A DNA stretch of 64,000 bases, from assembly GCF_030161635.1 (NCBI RefSeq), contig NZ_BSUO01000001.1, forward strand, positions 3,639,199-3,703,198, written 5' to 3'. A program made the translations under genes and the position numbers. The notes below the pieces were generated by a model. It saw nothing but the letters and a program-made list of their open reading frames with translations. It was not told the origin of the DNA and made no database searches. Positions 11,510-20,811 of the stretch are shown here, piece by piece (position 1 is the first letter of the stretch; every line of letters starts with the position of its first letter). Origin of the DNA: Mobilicoccus caccae (GTDB lineage: Bacteria; Actinomycetota; Actinomycetes; Actinomycetales; Dermatophilaceae).

Positions 11510-12529
11510 GCGAACCCGTCCCCTTCGGGCAGACACCCGACGGCCGTCAGGTGCACCTGTGCCGGCTGGAGAGCGGTGGCCTGACCGCCGAGGTCCTCAC
11601 CTTCGGCGCGACCCTGAACCGGTTGGTGTGGCACACCGGGAGAAGGCCCCTCGACACCGTGCTCGGCTTTCCGTCGCTCGAGGCCCGCCTGCGGCACCCG
11701 AACATCTTCCTCGGTGGCGTCGTCGGCCCCTTCGCCAACCGGATCGGGGGTTCACGGATGACGATCGACGGCGTGGAGCACACCCTCACGGCCAACGACG
11801 GTCCGAACTGTCTGCACGGTGGGGACGCGGGGATCGACAGGCGCATTTGGGACGTCGTGGCACTTCGCGGCGACTCGGTGACGCTGCGTCACGTGTCCCC
11901 CGACGGCGACGGTGGCTTTCCCGGCCCGATCACCGCCACCGCGACCTACACCGTGACGCGGAACCGTCTCGATCTCGAACTCACCGCCGTCTCCGAGCGG
12001 CCGACGGTGGTGAGCCTCGCGAGTCACGCCTATCTCAACCTCGCCGGAGGGGTCGATCGACGGGCACACCCTCCGCGTCCCCGCCGAAGAGCTGGTGGCG
12101 GTCGACGCCGCAGGCATACCCGAGGCCCGATCATCCGTCGTCGACGCCGGATTGCACCTGCGGCGCCCGACAGACCTGGCCGACGTCCGCCGTCGGGACG
12201 TGCCCCTCGTGCGGCTCCTGGGCGGCGTGGACCTACCGTTCCTTCCCGACGGGTCGGGTCGCCGAGTGGTGGCCGAACTGTCGCTCCCCTCCACGGGGCG
12301 GTCCCTGGAGCTGTGGTCCGACCAGCCCTGCCTGCAGGTGTACACCGGCAATGCCCTGACCTCGACCGCGCCCGGCCACGACGGCCGGTTGTATCGCCCC
12401 GGAGACGGCATCGCCCTGGAACCGCAGTGGGTGCCCGACGCGCCGAACCAGTCGTGGACGCCCACGCCGATCCTGCGCCCGGGCAGTCGGTACCACTCCC
12501 ACACGTCGTGGAGCTTCACCCAGGCCTGA
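11506..12529 (+). CDS. galM: Aldose 1-epimerase (frame broken once)
   Basis: About 340 residues. Mutarotase equilibrating alpha and beta anomers of aldoses, useful ahead of xylose isomerase. Signatures: NRLVWHTG, ANRIGGSRMTIDGVEHTLTA, NDGPNCLHGG with the catalytic His region, SHAYLNLAGG with the second His, and the late VYTGNAL. The reading frame shifts at the G run 12049-12052; dropping one G (or adding two) gives LNLAGGSIDGHTLRV and an open frame to the stop. Translationally coupled to the ROK gene by ATGA. Confidence 0.88.
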
Positions 12530-12617
12530 TCCCGGCCGACCGCCATCATCGGGCCGACTGCCCACCACCCGAAGCGAATTCGCCTGACGAAACCCCTTGA
12601 ACAACCCGCGCCGACGC

Positions 12618-12639
12618 TTTAGTTTTCTCATACAACAAA
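12618..12639. promoter_or_regulatory. Probable promoter and repressor operator for the GH3 gene
   Basis: The half-sites AGTTT and AACAAA match the reverse complement of the xylA operator at 15 of 22 positions. A promoter can be read here: -35 TTGAAC at 12597-12602, 17-base spacer, -10 TAGTTT at 12620-12625, so the operator covers the -10. This links the secreted hydrolase to the xylose regulon. Confidence 0.55.
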
Positions 12640-12733
12640 TCGCCGAGGGCGGGATGTGCCGGCGTGGTCGACGCCTGTCGGATCACCTGATCCGGCCCCG
12701 ACCGGCCCCCCACCCCGCCCGAGGCCCTCATCG

Positions 12734-15700
12734 ATGGAGATGACACCGGCAATGACGTCAAGGACCAACCGCCGTCGACCACGCGTCGACACGCTCGCCT
12801 GGGCCGTCGTGGCGACAGCCTTCGCCCTCCCCGCCTCCGTCGCGACCACCGCGACCGCGGCCCCGCAGGCGCCGACCGCCTTCGGCAACGCGACCACCTC
12901 ACCCCAGGACCGGCCCGACTACCTGAACACCGACCTCTCGTTCCAGGCGCGGGCCGCCGACCTCGTCTCACGCATGACCCGGGCGGAGAAGATCCAACAG
13001 TTCCGCGCCGAGCGGCAGCACAACGCCGGTGTCGCACCCGCGATCCCTCGCCTCGGCGTCGCCGCGTACAACTACTGGAACGAGGCCCTGCACGGCGTGG
13101 CGCGTGCGGCCGAGGACTCCGAGCACAAGCTGAATCAGGGTGGGGAGGCCACCGAGTTCCCGACCGGTCTCGGCATCGCGGCGACGTGGAACCCCGACCT
13201 CGTCCGTCGCATGGCCTCGGCCACCTCGGACGAAGCCCGGGCGATGAACAACTTCGCCTCCTCCGGTGTCGCGGCCTCCCACAAGGGGCTGACGTACTGG
13301 TCCCCGACGATCAACATGCACCGTGACCCGCGATGGGGTCGCGCGGAGGAGACCTACGGAGAGGACCCCCACCTCACCACCCAGATCGGTGGGCAGTTCG
13401 TTCGCGGCATGCAGGGCGATGACGACACCTACCTCAAGACCGTGGCCACTCCCAAGCACTTCTTGGCCAACAACTCCGAGAACAACCGCCACACAGGCGA
13501 TTCGGTGATCACCGAGAAGGAACTGCGCGAGTACTACACCCCGGCGTTCGCCGCGCTGGTCGGCCGGTTCGGCGCCGCGTCCCTCATGACGTCCTACAAC
13601 CGCGTCAACGGGACCCCGGTGTCGGCGAGCAAGGAGTACGTCGAGAAGCTGGCGAGACGGACGTGGGGGTTCGACGGAGCGGTCACCTCCGACTGCGACG
13701 CCGTTCGTGACGTCTGGCAGTCCTCCAACCACCACTGGGGACCCGACGGCGGAACACCGCTGACCGCACCGCAGGCGGTCGCCTGGACGTTGAAGACGGG
13801 TGTCGACCTCGACTGCATGGATCAGGACTACCCGACCTACCTTGAGCGGACCTACCAAGCAGGGGATGTCACCGAGGCCGACATGGACGTCTCCCTGGTC
13901 AGGACGTTCACGTTGCGCATGCGCACCGGCGAGTTCGACCCCGCCGAGAAGGTGCCGTGGCGGAGTGCGGAGTACTCGATCGACAAGGAGGTCTCGAGCC
14001 CGGACCACCTCGCCCTGTCGCAGCGGATGAGCGACGAGGCCGCGGTCCTGCTCAAGAACGACCGCCCCGGCGGTGCCAGCACCGGCCCTCGCGCACTGCC
14101 GCTGGCCGAGAAGGACACCCGACAGGTCGTGGTGGTCGGCCCACTGGCGACGACCGAGGTCCACGGTGACTACTCGCCGACCCGGTTGGCGACGAGTTCG
14201 AACGCCCTGGAGGGGATCCGCAAGGCGGTGGCCAAGGTGGCCCCGGAGGCCGAGGTCACCCACATTCCCGGGATGTCGAAGTCCGGCCTGGAGAACAAGC
14301 GCAAGCCCGTCATCGGCGCGCGCATCGCGGCGACGGCCGGCGCTCAGGCGACCCCTGCCGCCGTCCGGTTCCTCGACGCATCGGGTCGCGAGCTCGGCCG
14401 GGTCAGCCCGGAGGCCATCCTGCGCAGCGAGCGATTCTCCGGCTGGCGTGGTGTCCAACCCTGGAGCAACCCGGCCACGGCCTACGACACGATGCAGACC
14501 CTCGGTGCCTGGGGCGGCTGGTTCGACACGACCGTGGCCGTCCCCGCCGGGACCGCCAGGGTGGAGGTGGCCCAGGGCAACCCCGACGGCACCCTGACCG
14601 GCGGCCGCTTCGACGTCCGCCTGGGTGGCGAGCGCGGTCGAGTGGTGGCGACGGTGCCGGCTACCGGCAAGACGGCGGCCGCCGACTACGACGGTCCCAC
14701 CGGATCGCAGACCCTGCACTTCGGCTACGTCAACGAGTCCTTCGTGCCGCAGTTCACGGACGAGGAGAAGCGGACCATCGGTGATGCGGACGCGGTGATC
14801 TCCTACGTCGGCACGATCGCCGGCAACGACTCGACCAACCCGCGCATCCCCGGGAACCCCTCCGACTCCTCCGAGGACGAGGACCGACCGAACATCGACC
14901 TGCCGCGTGGGCAGGCCGAGCTCGTGCGCGCCGTCGCGAAGATGAACCCCCGCACGATCGCCTGGATCCAGGCCATCAGCACGGTCGACATCGAACCCTT
15001 CAAGGACGAGGCCGCCGCCATCGTGTGGTCGACCTACAACGGGATGTACCAGGGCGAGACCGTGGGACGCGTCCTCACCGGTGAGGCCAACCCCAGCGGC
15101 CGCCTCCCCTTCACCCAGTACGCGGACATCCGGCAGCTGGCGGATGCGCGCGACTACGTGATGACCCCCACCGGGGGCCGCAAGGGGCGGACGTACCAGT
15201 ACTTCACCGGGGACGTGAGCTATCCGTTCGGCCACGGACTCGGCTACTCGACCTTCGAGTACTCGAACCTGGCCGTCGACCGCACCCGCGTCGACGTCGA
15301 CGGGCGGGTCACGGTGAGCGTGGACGTCCGCAACACCTCGTCGCGTTCCGGCGCCGAGGTGGTGCAGGCCTACGTGTCCTCGCCCAAGGCGGGTGACGCC
15401 CTGCGCCCGAACGAGCAGCTCAAGGGGTTCACCAAGGTGACGATCCCGGCCGGGGCCACCACGCGCGTGAAGCTGGTGATCGACGCGAAGGACCTCTGGT
15501 TCTGGGACGCCGAGGCCGACCGCAAGGCCTACGAGCTCGGCCGGTGGGGCCTTCGGGTCGGGTCGTCGGCCGACCCCAGGAAGGGGCTGAAGGACTCCTT
15601 CGTCCTGGGCGGCCGGCTCGACCCGCGCATCGGCACCGTCGCCGCCGTCCCGGACGGTGTCGTCCTCGACACGCGGGCGCCTGCCGGCGTGATCCACGCC

Positions 15701-16201
15701 AACCTGTCGGCGACCCGCAACGACGACTCCTTCTACGACCTGCGCCGCGTCTCGGTGACGTACCGCAGTTCGGATCCGTCGGTGGCGAAGGTCGACGACA
15801 CAGGCGCCGTCAGCCCGGTCTCGGCGGGCGTCGCGGAGATCACCGCGACGGTGCGTGCCGACGGTGGCAGCAAGTCGACGAGCTTCCCCGTGGTGGTGCG
15901 TGACGGGGCGTCGACGACGGGGGACGTGACCCTCCACGAGCGCGTCGTGTCGTTCCCTGACCAGACCTTCGCCCGCCGGCAGACCACCCAGGGCGTCTCC
16001 CTGAAGGCGGCCGTGGTTCCGGCCGACGCCTCGGCGAAGTACACCTACCGGGTCGCGCTGAACGAGGACAACACCGCTGCGGCCACGGTCTCCCCGGAAG
16101 GGGTCCTGCGGGCCTCGTCGCGAGGCATCGTGCGCGTGACGGTGGTCGCAGAGGTCGCCGGCCGGACGTACTCACGCACCTCGACGATCACCATCCGGTG
16201 A
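12734..16201 (+). CDS. Secreted GH3 beta-xylosidase/beta-glucosidase with C-terminal Ig-like domain
   Basis: About 1155 residues, long for GH3. A Sec signal peptide ends near TATAAPQA. The start is one of ATG 12734, 12740 or 12752; the last has GGAG 12 bases upstream. The GH3 N-terminal barrel shows TYGEDPHLT, KHFLANNSENNR and the nucleophile region GAVTSDCDAV; the second GH3 domain begins near ALSQRMSDEAAVLLKND and carries an inserted beta-sandwich-like block at about residues 530-650. A fibronectin III-like domain (FGHGLGYSTFEYSNL onward) and a bacterial Ig-like domain (SDPSVAKVDDTGAV) follow. It removes terminal sugars from xylo- or gluco-oligosaccharides outside the cell, feeding the importer. 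The xylose-type operator at 12618 favours xylosidase. Confidence 0.88.
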   Translation: MEMTPAMTSRTNRRRPRVDTLAWAVVATAFALPASVATTATAAPQAPTAFGNATTSPQDRPDYLNTDLSFQARAADLVSRMTRAEKIQQFRAERQHNAGVAPAIPRLGVAAYNYWNEALHGVARAAEDSEHKLNQGGEATEFPTGLGIAATWNPDLVRRMASATSDEARAMNNFASSGVAASHKGLTYWSPTINMHRDPRWGRAEETYGEDPHLTTQIGGQFVRGMQGDDDTYLKTVATPKHFLANNSENNRHTGDSVITEKELREYYTPAFAALVGRFGAASLMTSYNRVNGTPVSASKEYVEKLARRTWGFDGAVTSDCDAVRDVWQSSNHHWGPDGGTPLTAPQAVAWTLKTGVDLDCMDQDYPTYLERTYQAGDVTEADMDVSLVRTFTLRMRTGEFDPAEKVPWRSAEYSIDKEVSSPDHLALSQRMSDEAAVLLKNDRPGGASTGPRALPLAEKDTRQVVVVGPLATTEVHGDYSPTRLATSSNALEGIRKAVAKVAPEAEVTHIPGMSKSGLENKRKPVIGARIAATAGAQATPAAVRFLDASGRELGRVSPEAILRSERFSGWRGVQPWSNPATAYDTMQTLGAWGGWFDTTVAVPAGTARVEVAQGNPDGTLTGGRFDVRLGGERGRVVATVPATGKTAAADYDGPTGSQTLHFGYVNESFVPQFTDEEKRTIGDADAVISYVGTIAGNDSTNPRIPGNPSDSSEDEDRPNIDLPRGQAELVRAVAKMNPRTIAWIQAISTVDIEPFKDEAAAIVWSTYNGMYQGETVGRVLTGEANPSGRLPFTQYADIRQLADARDYVMTPTGGRKGRTYQYFTGDVSYPFGHGLGYSTFEYSNLAVDRTRVDVDGRVTVSVDVRNTSSRSGAEVVQAYVSSPKAGDALRPNEQLKGFTKVTIPAGATTRVKLVIDAKDLWFWDAEADRKAYELGRWGLRVGSSADPRKGLKDSFVLGGRLDPRIGTVAAVPDGVVLDTRAPAGVIHANLSATRNDDSFYDLRRVSVTYRSSDPSVAKVDDTGAVSPVSAGVAEITATVRADGGSKSTSFPVVVRDGASTTGDVTLHERVVSFPDQTFARRQTTQGVSLKAAVVPADASAKYTYRVALNEDNTAAATVSPEGVLRASSRGIVRVTVVAEVAGRTYSRTSTITIR

Positions 16202-16234
16202 TCCGACCCGTCGGACCTGCGGGTTCGACGACGT

Positions 16235-16267
16235 GAAGGCAGGGCGGTCCACCACCGCCCTGCCTTC
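16235..16267 (+). terminator. Strong stem-loop terminator after GH3
   Basis: GAAGGCAGGGCGGT (16235-16248), a five-base loop, then ACCGCCCTGCCTTC (16254-16267): a perfect 14-bp stem starting 33 bases after the GH3 stop. Confidence 0.85.
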
Positions 16268-16391
16268 GGCGTGGTGCGGCGTCCTCGACATGCGTTCGAG
16301 ACTCCGGGCATGAAGGATGGCCGGGAGTCCCGGGTGCCCGAGCCACGAGTCCTGGGTACGCAGTCCCGAGCCACGAGGAGTGAATTCGTCG

Positions 16392-18197
16392 TTGAACGAC
16401 AACCCGACCCCCATCGAGGGATACGCCTACATCGGAGATCAGCGGACGGGCGCCATGGTGAGTCCCGGCGGGTCGATCGACTGGTTGTGTCTGCCCACCT
16501 TCGACGCCTCGGCGGTGTTCGCGGCGATGATCGGCACCCCTGAACACGGTCGCTGGCTGCTCGGTCCGGCGGGTGAGGCGACGACGACGCGTCGCTACCT
16601 GCCCGGCACCCTCGTGTTGGAGACGCTGCACGAGACCTTATCGGGAACGGTGCGGGTCACCGACTTCATGCCCGCCGCGCGTGACCGCGCCGACGTGATC
16701 CGCCGCGTGGAGGGCGTGAGCGGTGAGGTCGAGATGCGGCACGAGTGGACCGTGCGCCCCTGGTACGGCAAGCGGCAGCCGTGGATGAACCTCCTCGACG
16801 ACGAGCACGGTCGGCGGTTGACGGCCACCGCCGGACCCTCCCGGTACGAACTGCGCGCGCCGCACCTGCCGGGCGTGGGCGGCGACACGTTCACGGTGAC
16901 CGCCGGCGAGGTGCTCGACTTCGACTTCACCTGGCAGGAATCCCACCTGCCCCCGTGCCGCCACGTCGACGTCGACGAGGCGCTCAAGACGACGATGCGC
17001 GAGTCGCAGGAGTGGCTGGCCCTGAGCGACTACGACGGCGATTACCGCGAGGCGTTCGACACCTCGCTGATGGTCCTGCGCCACCTCACCGACGCCGACA
17101 CCGGCGGCATCGTCGCCGCACCGACGGCGTCCCTGCCGGAGGAGATCGGCGGCGGACGCAACTGGGACTATCGCTACTGCTGGCTGCGGGACGCCTCCCT
17201 GACGATCGAGGCCCTGCTGAGCGCCGGCTACCAGAACGCCGCACGCCTGTGGCGGGACTGGCTCGTGCGGGCCGTGGCGGGCGACCCCACGCGCATGCAG
17301 ATCATGTACCGCGTCGACGGCGGTCACGACCTGCCCGAACGGGAGCTCGACCACCTGCCCGGCTACCGCGGCTCGACGCCGGTGCACATCGGCAACGGCG
17401 CCGTCGGCCAGCGGCAGACCGATGTCCTCGGCGAGGTGATGGTCGCCCTCGAGATGGCACGCGACATGGGCCTGGCCGAGGACGAACACACGTGGGCGCT
17501 TCAGGTCGCCCTGGTCGACCACCTCGCGGACAACTGGGAGGCCGAGGACAACGGCATCTGGGAGATCCGTGGCCCCCTGCACAAGTTCACCCACTCCCGG
17601 GTCATGGTGTGGGCGGCGATGGACCGGGCGATCCGCGCCGCGCAGAAGCACGACCTGCCCGGAGACACCGCCCGGTGGCGCGCGGTGGCGGACACGGTGC
17701 GCGCGGAGGTCCTGGAGCGCGGCTGGAACGCCGAGCGGGGCAGTTTCCGGCAGCACTACGACACCGACGAGGTCGACGCCTCACTGCTGCTGATCGCCGC
17801 CGTCGGATTTCTCGAACCCGACGACGAGCGGTTCGTCGGCACGGTCAGAGCCGTCGAGGAGGACCTCCTGCGCGACGGGCTGGTGCTGCGCTACCGCACC
17901 GGATCGGGCATCGACGGCCTGGCCGGGGACGAGCATCCCTTCGTCATCTGCTGCTTCTGGCTCGCCAGCGCCTACGCACGGGTGGGCCGGCACGACGACG
18001 CGAGGGCGCTGATGGACCGCCTCGTCGGGATGCGCAACGAGGTCGGGTTGTACTCGGAGGAGGTCGACGGCCAGGGCCGCTTCTACGGCAACATGCCCCA
18101 GGCCTTCAGCCACCTGGGTCTCATCACGGCGGCGCTGGATCTTCAGCAGTACGCAGGCGGCCCGGGTCGGGCAGCGGACTCCGGGGATCGTTCATGA
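16392..18197 (+). CDS. GH15 glycoside hydrolase (trehalase/glucoamylase-like)
   Basis: 601 residues from TTG 16392, chosen because GAGGAG lies 11 bases upstream; the in-frame GTG 16380 overlaps that site. An N-terminal beta-domain begins IEGYAYIGDQRTGAMVSPGGSIDWLCLP; an (alpha/alpha)6 barrel contains GGRNWDYRYCWLRDASLT and late EDLLRDGLVLRY and NMPQAFSHLGLI, the GH15 active-site segments. No signal peptide, so cytoplasmic. Actinobacterial members of this size act on trehalose or on alpha-1,4/1,6 glucosides; which one cannot be told here. The gene stands alone after the GH3 terminator. Confidence 0.9.
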   Translation: MNDNPTPIEGYAYIGDQRTGAMVSPGGSIDWLCLPTFDASAVFAAMIGTPEHGRWLLGPAGEATTTRRYLPGTLVLETLHETLSGTVRVTDFMPAARDRADVIRRVEGVSGEVEMRHEWTVRPWYGKRQPWMNLLDDEHGRRLTATAGPSRYELRAPHLPGVGGDTFTVTAGEVLDFDFTWQESHLPPCRHVDVDEALKTTMRESQEWLALSDYDGDYREAFDTSLMVLRHLTDADTGGIVAAPTASLPEEIGGGRNWDYRYCWLRDASLTIEALLSAGYQNAARLWRDWLVRAVAGDPTRMQIMYRVDGGHDLPERELDHLPGYRGSTPVHIGNGAVGQRQTDVLGEVMVALEMARDMGLAEDEHTWALQVALVDHLADNWEAEDNGIWEIRGPLHKFTHSRVMVWAAMDRAIRAAQKHDLPGDTARWRAVADTVRAEVLERGWNAERGSFRQHYDTDEVDASLLLIAAVGFLEPDDERFVGTVRAVEEDLLRDGLVLRYRTGSGIDGLAGDEHPFVICCFWLASAYARVGRHDDARALMDRLVGMRNEVGLYSEEVDGQGRFYGNMPQAFSHLGLITAALDLQQYAGGPGRAADSGDRS

Positions 18198-18346
18198 ACG
18201 AAGTCTCATGACGCTCGTTTCTCGCTGCTGAAACTTCTTATGGACGTACGCGTGTATGGGTTTCGGGTCGGCGACGGACGGCGCCTGCCGCCCCGGCTGA
18301 CTAGGGTCGGAGGCACCGACCTGCCGAACCTGACGAAGGGTGTTCC

Positions 18347-18997
18347 ATGACGTTCCGTCCGACCCTGGCCACCGCCGCCTCCCTGCTCCTCGTGGGCACC
18401 CTGAGTGCCTGTGGTGGCAGCACCGACGAGCCGCCCGCCTCGGCGCCGCAGCCGGCGACCGTGACGCAGACGGTGACCGCATCACCCACCGCCATCCCCA
18501 CCGAGACCGGGGCGCCGACGACGTCCGGCACGGCGACGGGCACGGGCACGGGCACGGGTGCGGCGAACCTCGCCTCGGGTCGATGCACCGGTGAGGTGGG
18601 CGGAGAGCGGACCGACCGCGACGTCACGGTCCCGAACGGGGCGACGTGCACCCTGGAGGGCACGAGGATCGACGGGAACGTCGTCGTGCAGCAGGGCGCG
18701 ACGCTGATCTCGACGAACGCCACGATCGACGGCGACGTCAAGGGTCAGGGGCACGCCGACGTGAAGGTGACCGGAGGCCGCATCGACGGCAACATCCAGC
18801 TCGACGACGGCGGCTCGGCCACCATCCGCGACACGATCCTCGACGGCGACATCCAGGCGATGGGCAACTCCGGCGCGCAGACCTTCACGGGCAACACGGT
18901 CGACGGCAACATCCAGTGCAAGGACAACGACCCCGCCCCCACCGGCAGCGGCAACCGCGTGTCCGGCAACAAGGAAGACCAGTGCGCGCGCCTGTGA
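18347..18997 (+). CDS. Lipoprotein with IDGN-type beta-helix repeats
   Basis: 216 residues, no named family recognised. A lipoprotein signal peptide ends in the lipobox LSAC (residues ~19-22). A Thr/Pro/Gly linker follows, encoded by a 6-base ACGGGC microsatellite near 18538-18560. The C-terminal half carries five spaced repeats beginning IDGN, IDGD, IDGN, LDGD and VDGN about every 20 residues, as in bactofilins and right-handed beta helices. Four cysteines follow the lipid Cys (RCTG, ATCT, IQCK, DQCA), allowing two disulfides. It probably sits on the outer face of the membrane; its role is unknown. Confidence 0.8.
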   Translation: MTFRPTLATAASLLLVGTLSACGGSTDEPPASAPQPATVTQTVTASPTAIPTETGAPTTSGTATGTGTGTGAANLASGRCTGEVGGERTDRDVTVPNGATCTLEGTRIDGNVVVQQGATLISTNATIDGDVKGQGHADVKVTGGRIDGNIQLDDGGSATIRDTILDGDIQAMGNSGAQTFTGNTVDGNIQCKDNDPAPTGSGNRVSGNKEDQCARL

Positions 18998-19200
18998 GGC
19001 ACTGATCGAGGCGAGCCGGCGGGCCGAAAGCGAAGGGGGCCTCGCGGGACCAGAGCCCGCCCCCGGCCCGGTCCGCGCTCGTCGACCACCCGACGACAGT
19101 GATACTTGTGGACGAATCACACGGACGAGAGTTTCCACACGTGCCCATAGTGTGCCCCTCCTCGTTCTCCTCGCCCTGTGTCATCGACCGTGAACACGAC

Positions 19201-19232
19201 GACGCCCCGAACACGTGAAGTGAACGGGGCGT
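19201..19232 (-). terminator. Stem-loop terminator after the GlsB-like gene
   Basis: GACGCCCCG at 19201-19209 pairs perfectly with CGGGGCGTC at 19224-19232. It is 20 bases beyond the stop of the minus-strand gene. The gap 18998-19252 shows nothing else. Confidence 0.75.
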
Positions 19233-19252
19233 CGCGGTGAAGCCGGTGAGCG

Positions 19253-19540
19253 TCAGACGCGCGTGCCGCGGCCGCGGCCCATGACCAGCTTGAGGATGAA
19301 CAGCAGCAGGCAGGCGCCGAGCACCGCCGTGACGAGGCTGAAGAAGAAGCCGCCACCGGCAGCGTCGAAACCGGCGAGGGTCATGAGGTAGCCACCGAGG
19401 AGACCACCGATGACGCCGACGACGACGTTGGCCAGGCAGCCCATCTGGGCGTCGGTGTTCATGAACTTGCTGGCGATCCAGCCGGCCAGACCACCGATGA
19501 TGATCCAGGCGATGAAACCCAGCGAGAGTGTTTCAGGCAT
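19253..19540 (-). CDS. GlsB/YeaQ/YmgE-family stress membrane protein
   Basis: 95 residues, three hydrophobic segments, with the glycine-zipper pattern of the family: LGFIAWIIIGGLAGWIASKFM then ANVVVGVIGGLLGGYLM and a third helix. Members are small inner-membrane proteins induced by stress; no molecular function is established. ATG 19540 has AAGGAG just upstream. Stands alone with its own terminator. Confidence 0.9.
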   Translation of the reverse strand: MPETLSLGFIAWIIIGGLAGWIASKFMNTDAQMGCLANVVVGVIGGLLGGYLMTLAGFDAAGGGFFFSLVTAVLGACLLLFILKLVMGRGRGTRV

Positions 19541-19700
19541 GTGTTCTCCTTACGTGCGTGGTGTGTGCAGGGCCGTCGGGCGAACGCGGCGTCGCCCTCG
19601 ACGCCACGCAGGGGTGCCTCCGCAGTCAGACGTCCCATACCCAGAGACACCGGAGCTCATGCACAGCCCCCGTGCGGTGTCGAAGGCCGGACTTTTCGTC

Positions 19701-20120
19701 TCACGTCCTCGAGTGGCCGGCCTCGTCCTCGTCGCCGGCTCCATCGCCGCTGTCGCTGTCGGCCAGTTCGTCGTTGTGCTTCGGGGAGTACACCGCGGAG
19801 CCCGTGAGGTAGGCCGACCGCGCGATCGTCATCGACCCCACCGCGGAGGCGACGAGTTGCAGGATCACCGCGACGACCAGCTTGACGGCGTTGTCGAGAC
19901 CGGGCACGAAGAAGAACGTGCCGGTGACGATCATGGCGAGTCCCGACCCGGCGGCCGTGGAGATCGCCGAGGCACGCGTGTAGATGTCGGGCAGCCGGAT
20001 GACGCCGATGGCCGCCGTCGAGAACAGCAGCGCCCCGATCACGATGAGCACCTGGCCCACGACCGCGGCCCAGAGCGGCGTCTGCGCGACGAGGTCGCCC
20101 GACAGGTCGATGGGGAACAT
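19701..20120 (-). CDS. mnhG: Na+/H+ antiporter subunit MnhG
   Basis: 139 residues, last gene of the seven-function Mnh/Mrp antiporter operon. Two or three hydrophobic helices with the family signature IGVIRLPDIYTRASA around residue 40. Its start overlaps the mnhF stop by one base (TGATG). A polar acidic tail of about 25 residues follows the conserved part. The Mrp complex exchanges Na+ for H+ and needs all subunits. Confidence 0.92.
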   Translation of the reverse strand: MFPIDLSGDLVAQTPLWAAVVGQVLIVIGALLFSTAAIGVIRLPDIYTRASAISTAAGSGLAMIVTGTFFFVPGLDNAVKLVVAVILQLVASAVGSMTIARSAYLTGSAVYSPKHNDELADSDSGDGAGDEDEAGHSRT

Positions 20121-20377
20121 CAGCGCCGTCCTCTCGTGAGCGCGCGGGCGAGGGAGACTGTCGCGAGCAGCCCGAGGATGGTCGCCACGAGCACCAGGTC
20201 GAGCACCTGAGGAGTCCCGAAGACCAACCCCATCAGCGACATGAGGCCGATGACGCTGAAGAACAGCAGGTCGGAGGCGAGGGCCCGATTGCCGTCACCC
20301 GGACCGGCGAACATGCGCCAGCTCGCCACCACGGCCGAGAAGGTCAGCAGGGCGATGCCGATCATGATGCCGATCAC
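20120..20377 (-). CDS. mnhF: Na+/H+ antiporter subunit MnhF
   Basis: 85 residues from GTG 20377, preceded by GGAGGGG. Three hydrophobic helices; the conserved core is FAGPGDGNRALASDLLFFSVI. The GTG overlaps the mnhE stop (GTGA). Part of the Mrp antiporter complex. Confidence 0.9.
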   Translation of the reverse strand: MIGIMIGIALLTFSAVVASWRMFAGPGDGNRALASDLLFFSVIGLMSLMGLVFGTPQVLDLVLVATILGLLATVSLARALTRGRR

Positions 20378-20811
20378 TCGGACCCCTCCTGCGCCGGCGC
20401 TCCATCGACGGGTCGTGCCGCCGCGAGGACGCGCCGCTCCATCTCCCGCGTTCCCGCGCGCACGTCCGCAGGATCGTCGTCGAACATCGAGTGCACGTAG
20501 ATGCGGAAGGAGCGGGGCGCCTGCGGGTCGCGCCCCGGACCGCCGCCCGCGACCGTCGACCCCGAGGCGGCGCGCGGTGTCGTCTCCTGCGTGGCCAGCA
20601 CCATGGTGCCGGGGGTCAGGGTGATGAGCATGGAGAGCAGCGAGACCTCCCACTCGGTGCGGCACCGGGTGTCGTACCGCACGATCTGTGGGTGGGACAG
20701 GTGCGTCGGGGTGACGATGTCCCAGATCACCGCGAGGTTCGAGACCACGAACTCCTTGGTGTACCAGGCGAGGGAGGAGAGGACCCGTAGGGGCCAGGTC
20801 GCACGACTCAT
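20374..20811 (-). CDS. mnhE: Na+/H+ antiporter subunit MnhE
   Basis: 145 residues, slightly short for MnhE because the N-terminal transmembrane pair is reduced. The conserved part is present: EFVVSNLAVIWDI near residue 20 and LLSMLITLTPGTMVL near 70. ATG 20811 overlaps the mnhD stop by four bases. It lies between mnhD and mnhF. Confidence 0.9.
   Translation of the reverse strand: MSRATWPLRVLSSLAWYTKEFVVSNLAVIWDIVTPTHLSHPQIVRYDTRCRTEWEVSLLSMLITLTPGTMVLATQETTPRAASGSTVAGGGPGRDPQAPRSFRIYVHSMFDDDPADVRAGTREMERRVLAAARPVDGAPAQEGSE

Noticed and set aside
12968..15937. A 989-codon open frame antisense to the GH3 gene, and similar long ones opposite other genes (for example 4644-7478 and 20374-24228)
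   Set aside because: High GC content removes stop codons from the other frames; the translations are Arg/Gly/Asp-rich with no domain pattern, while the opposite strand has clear families.
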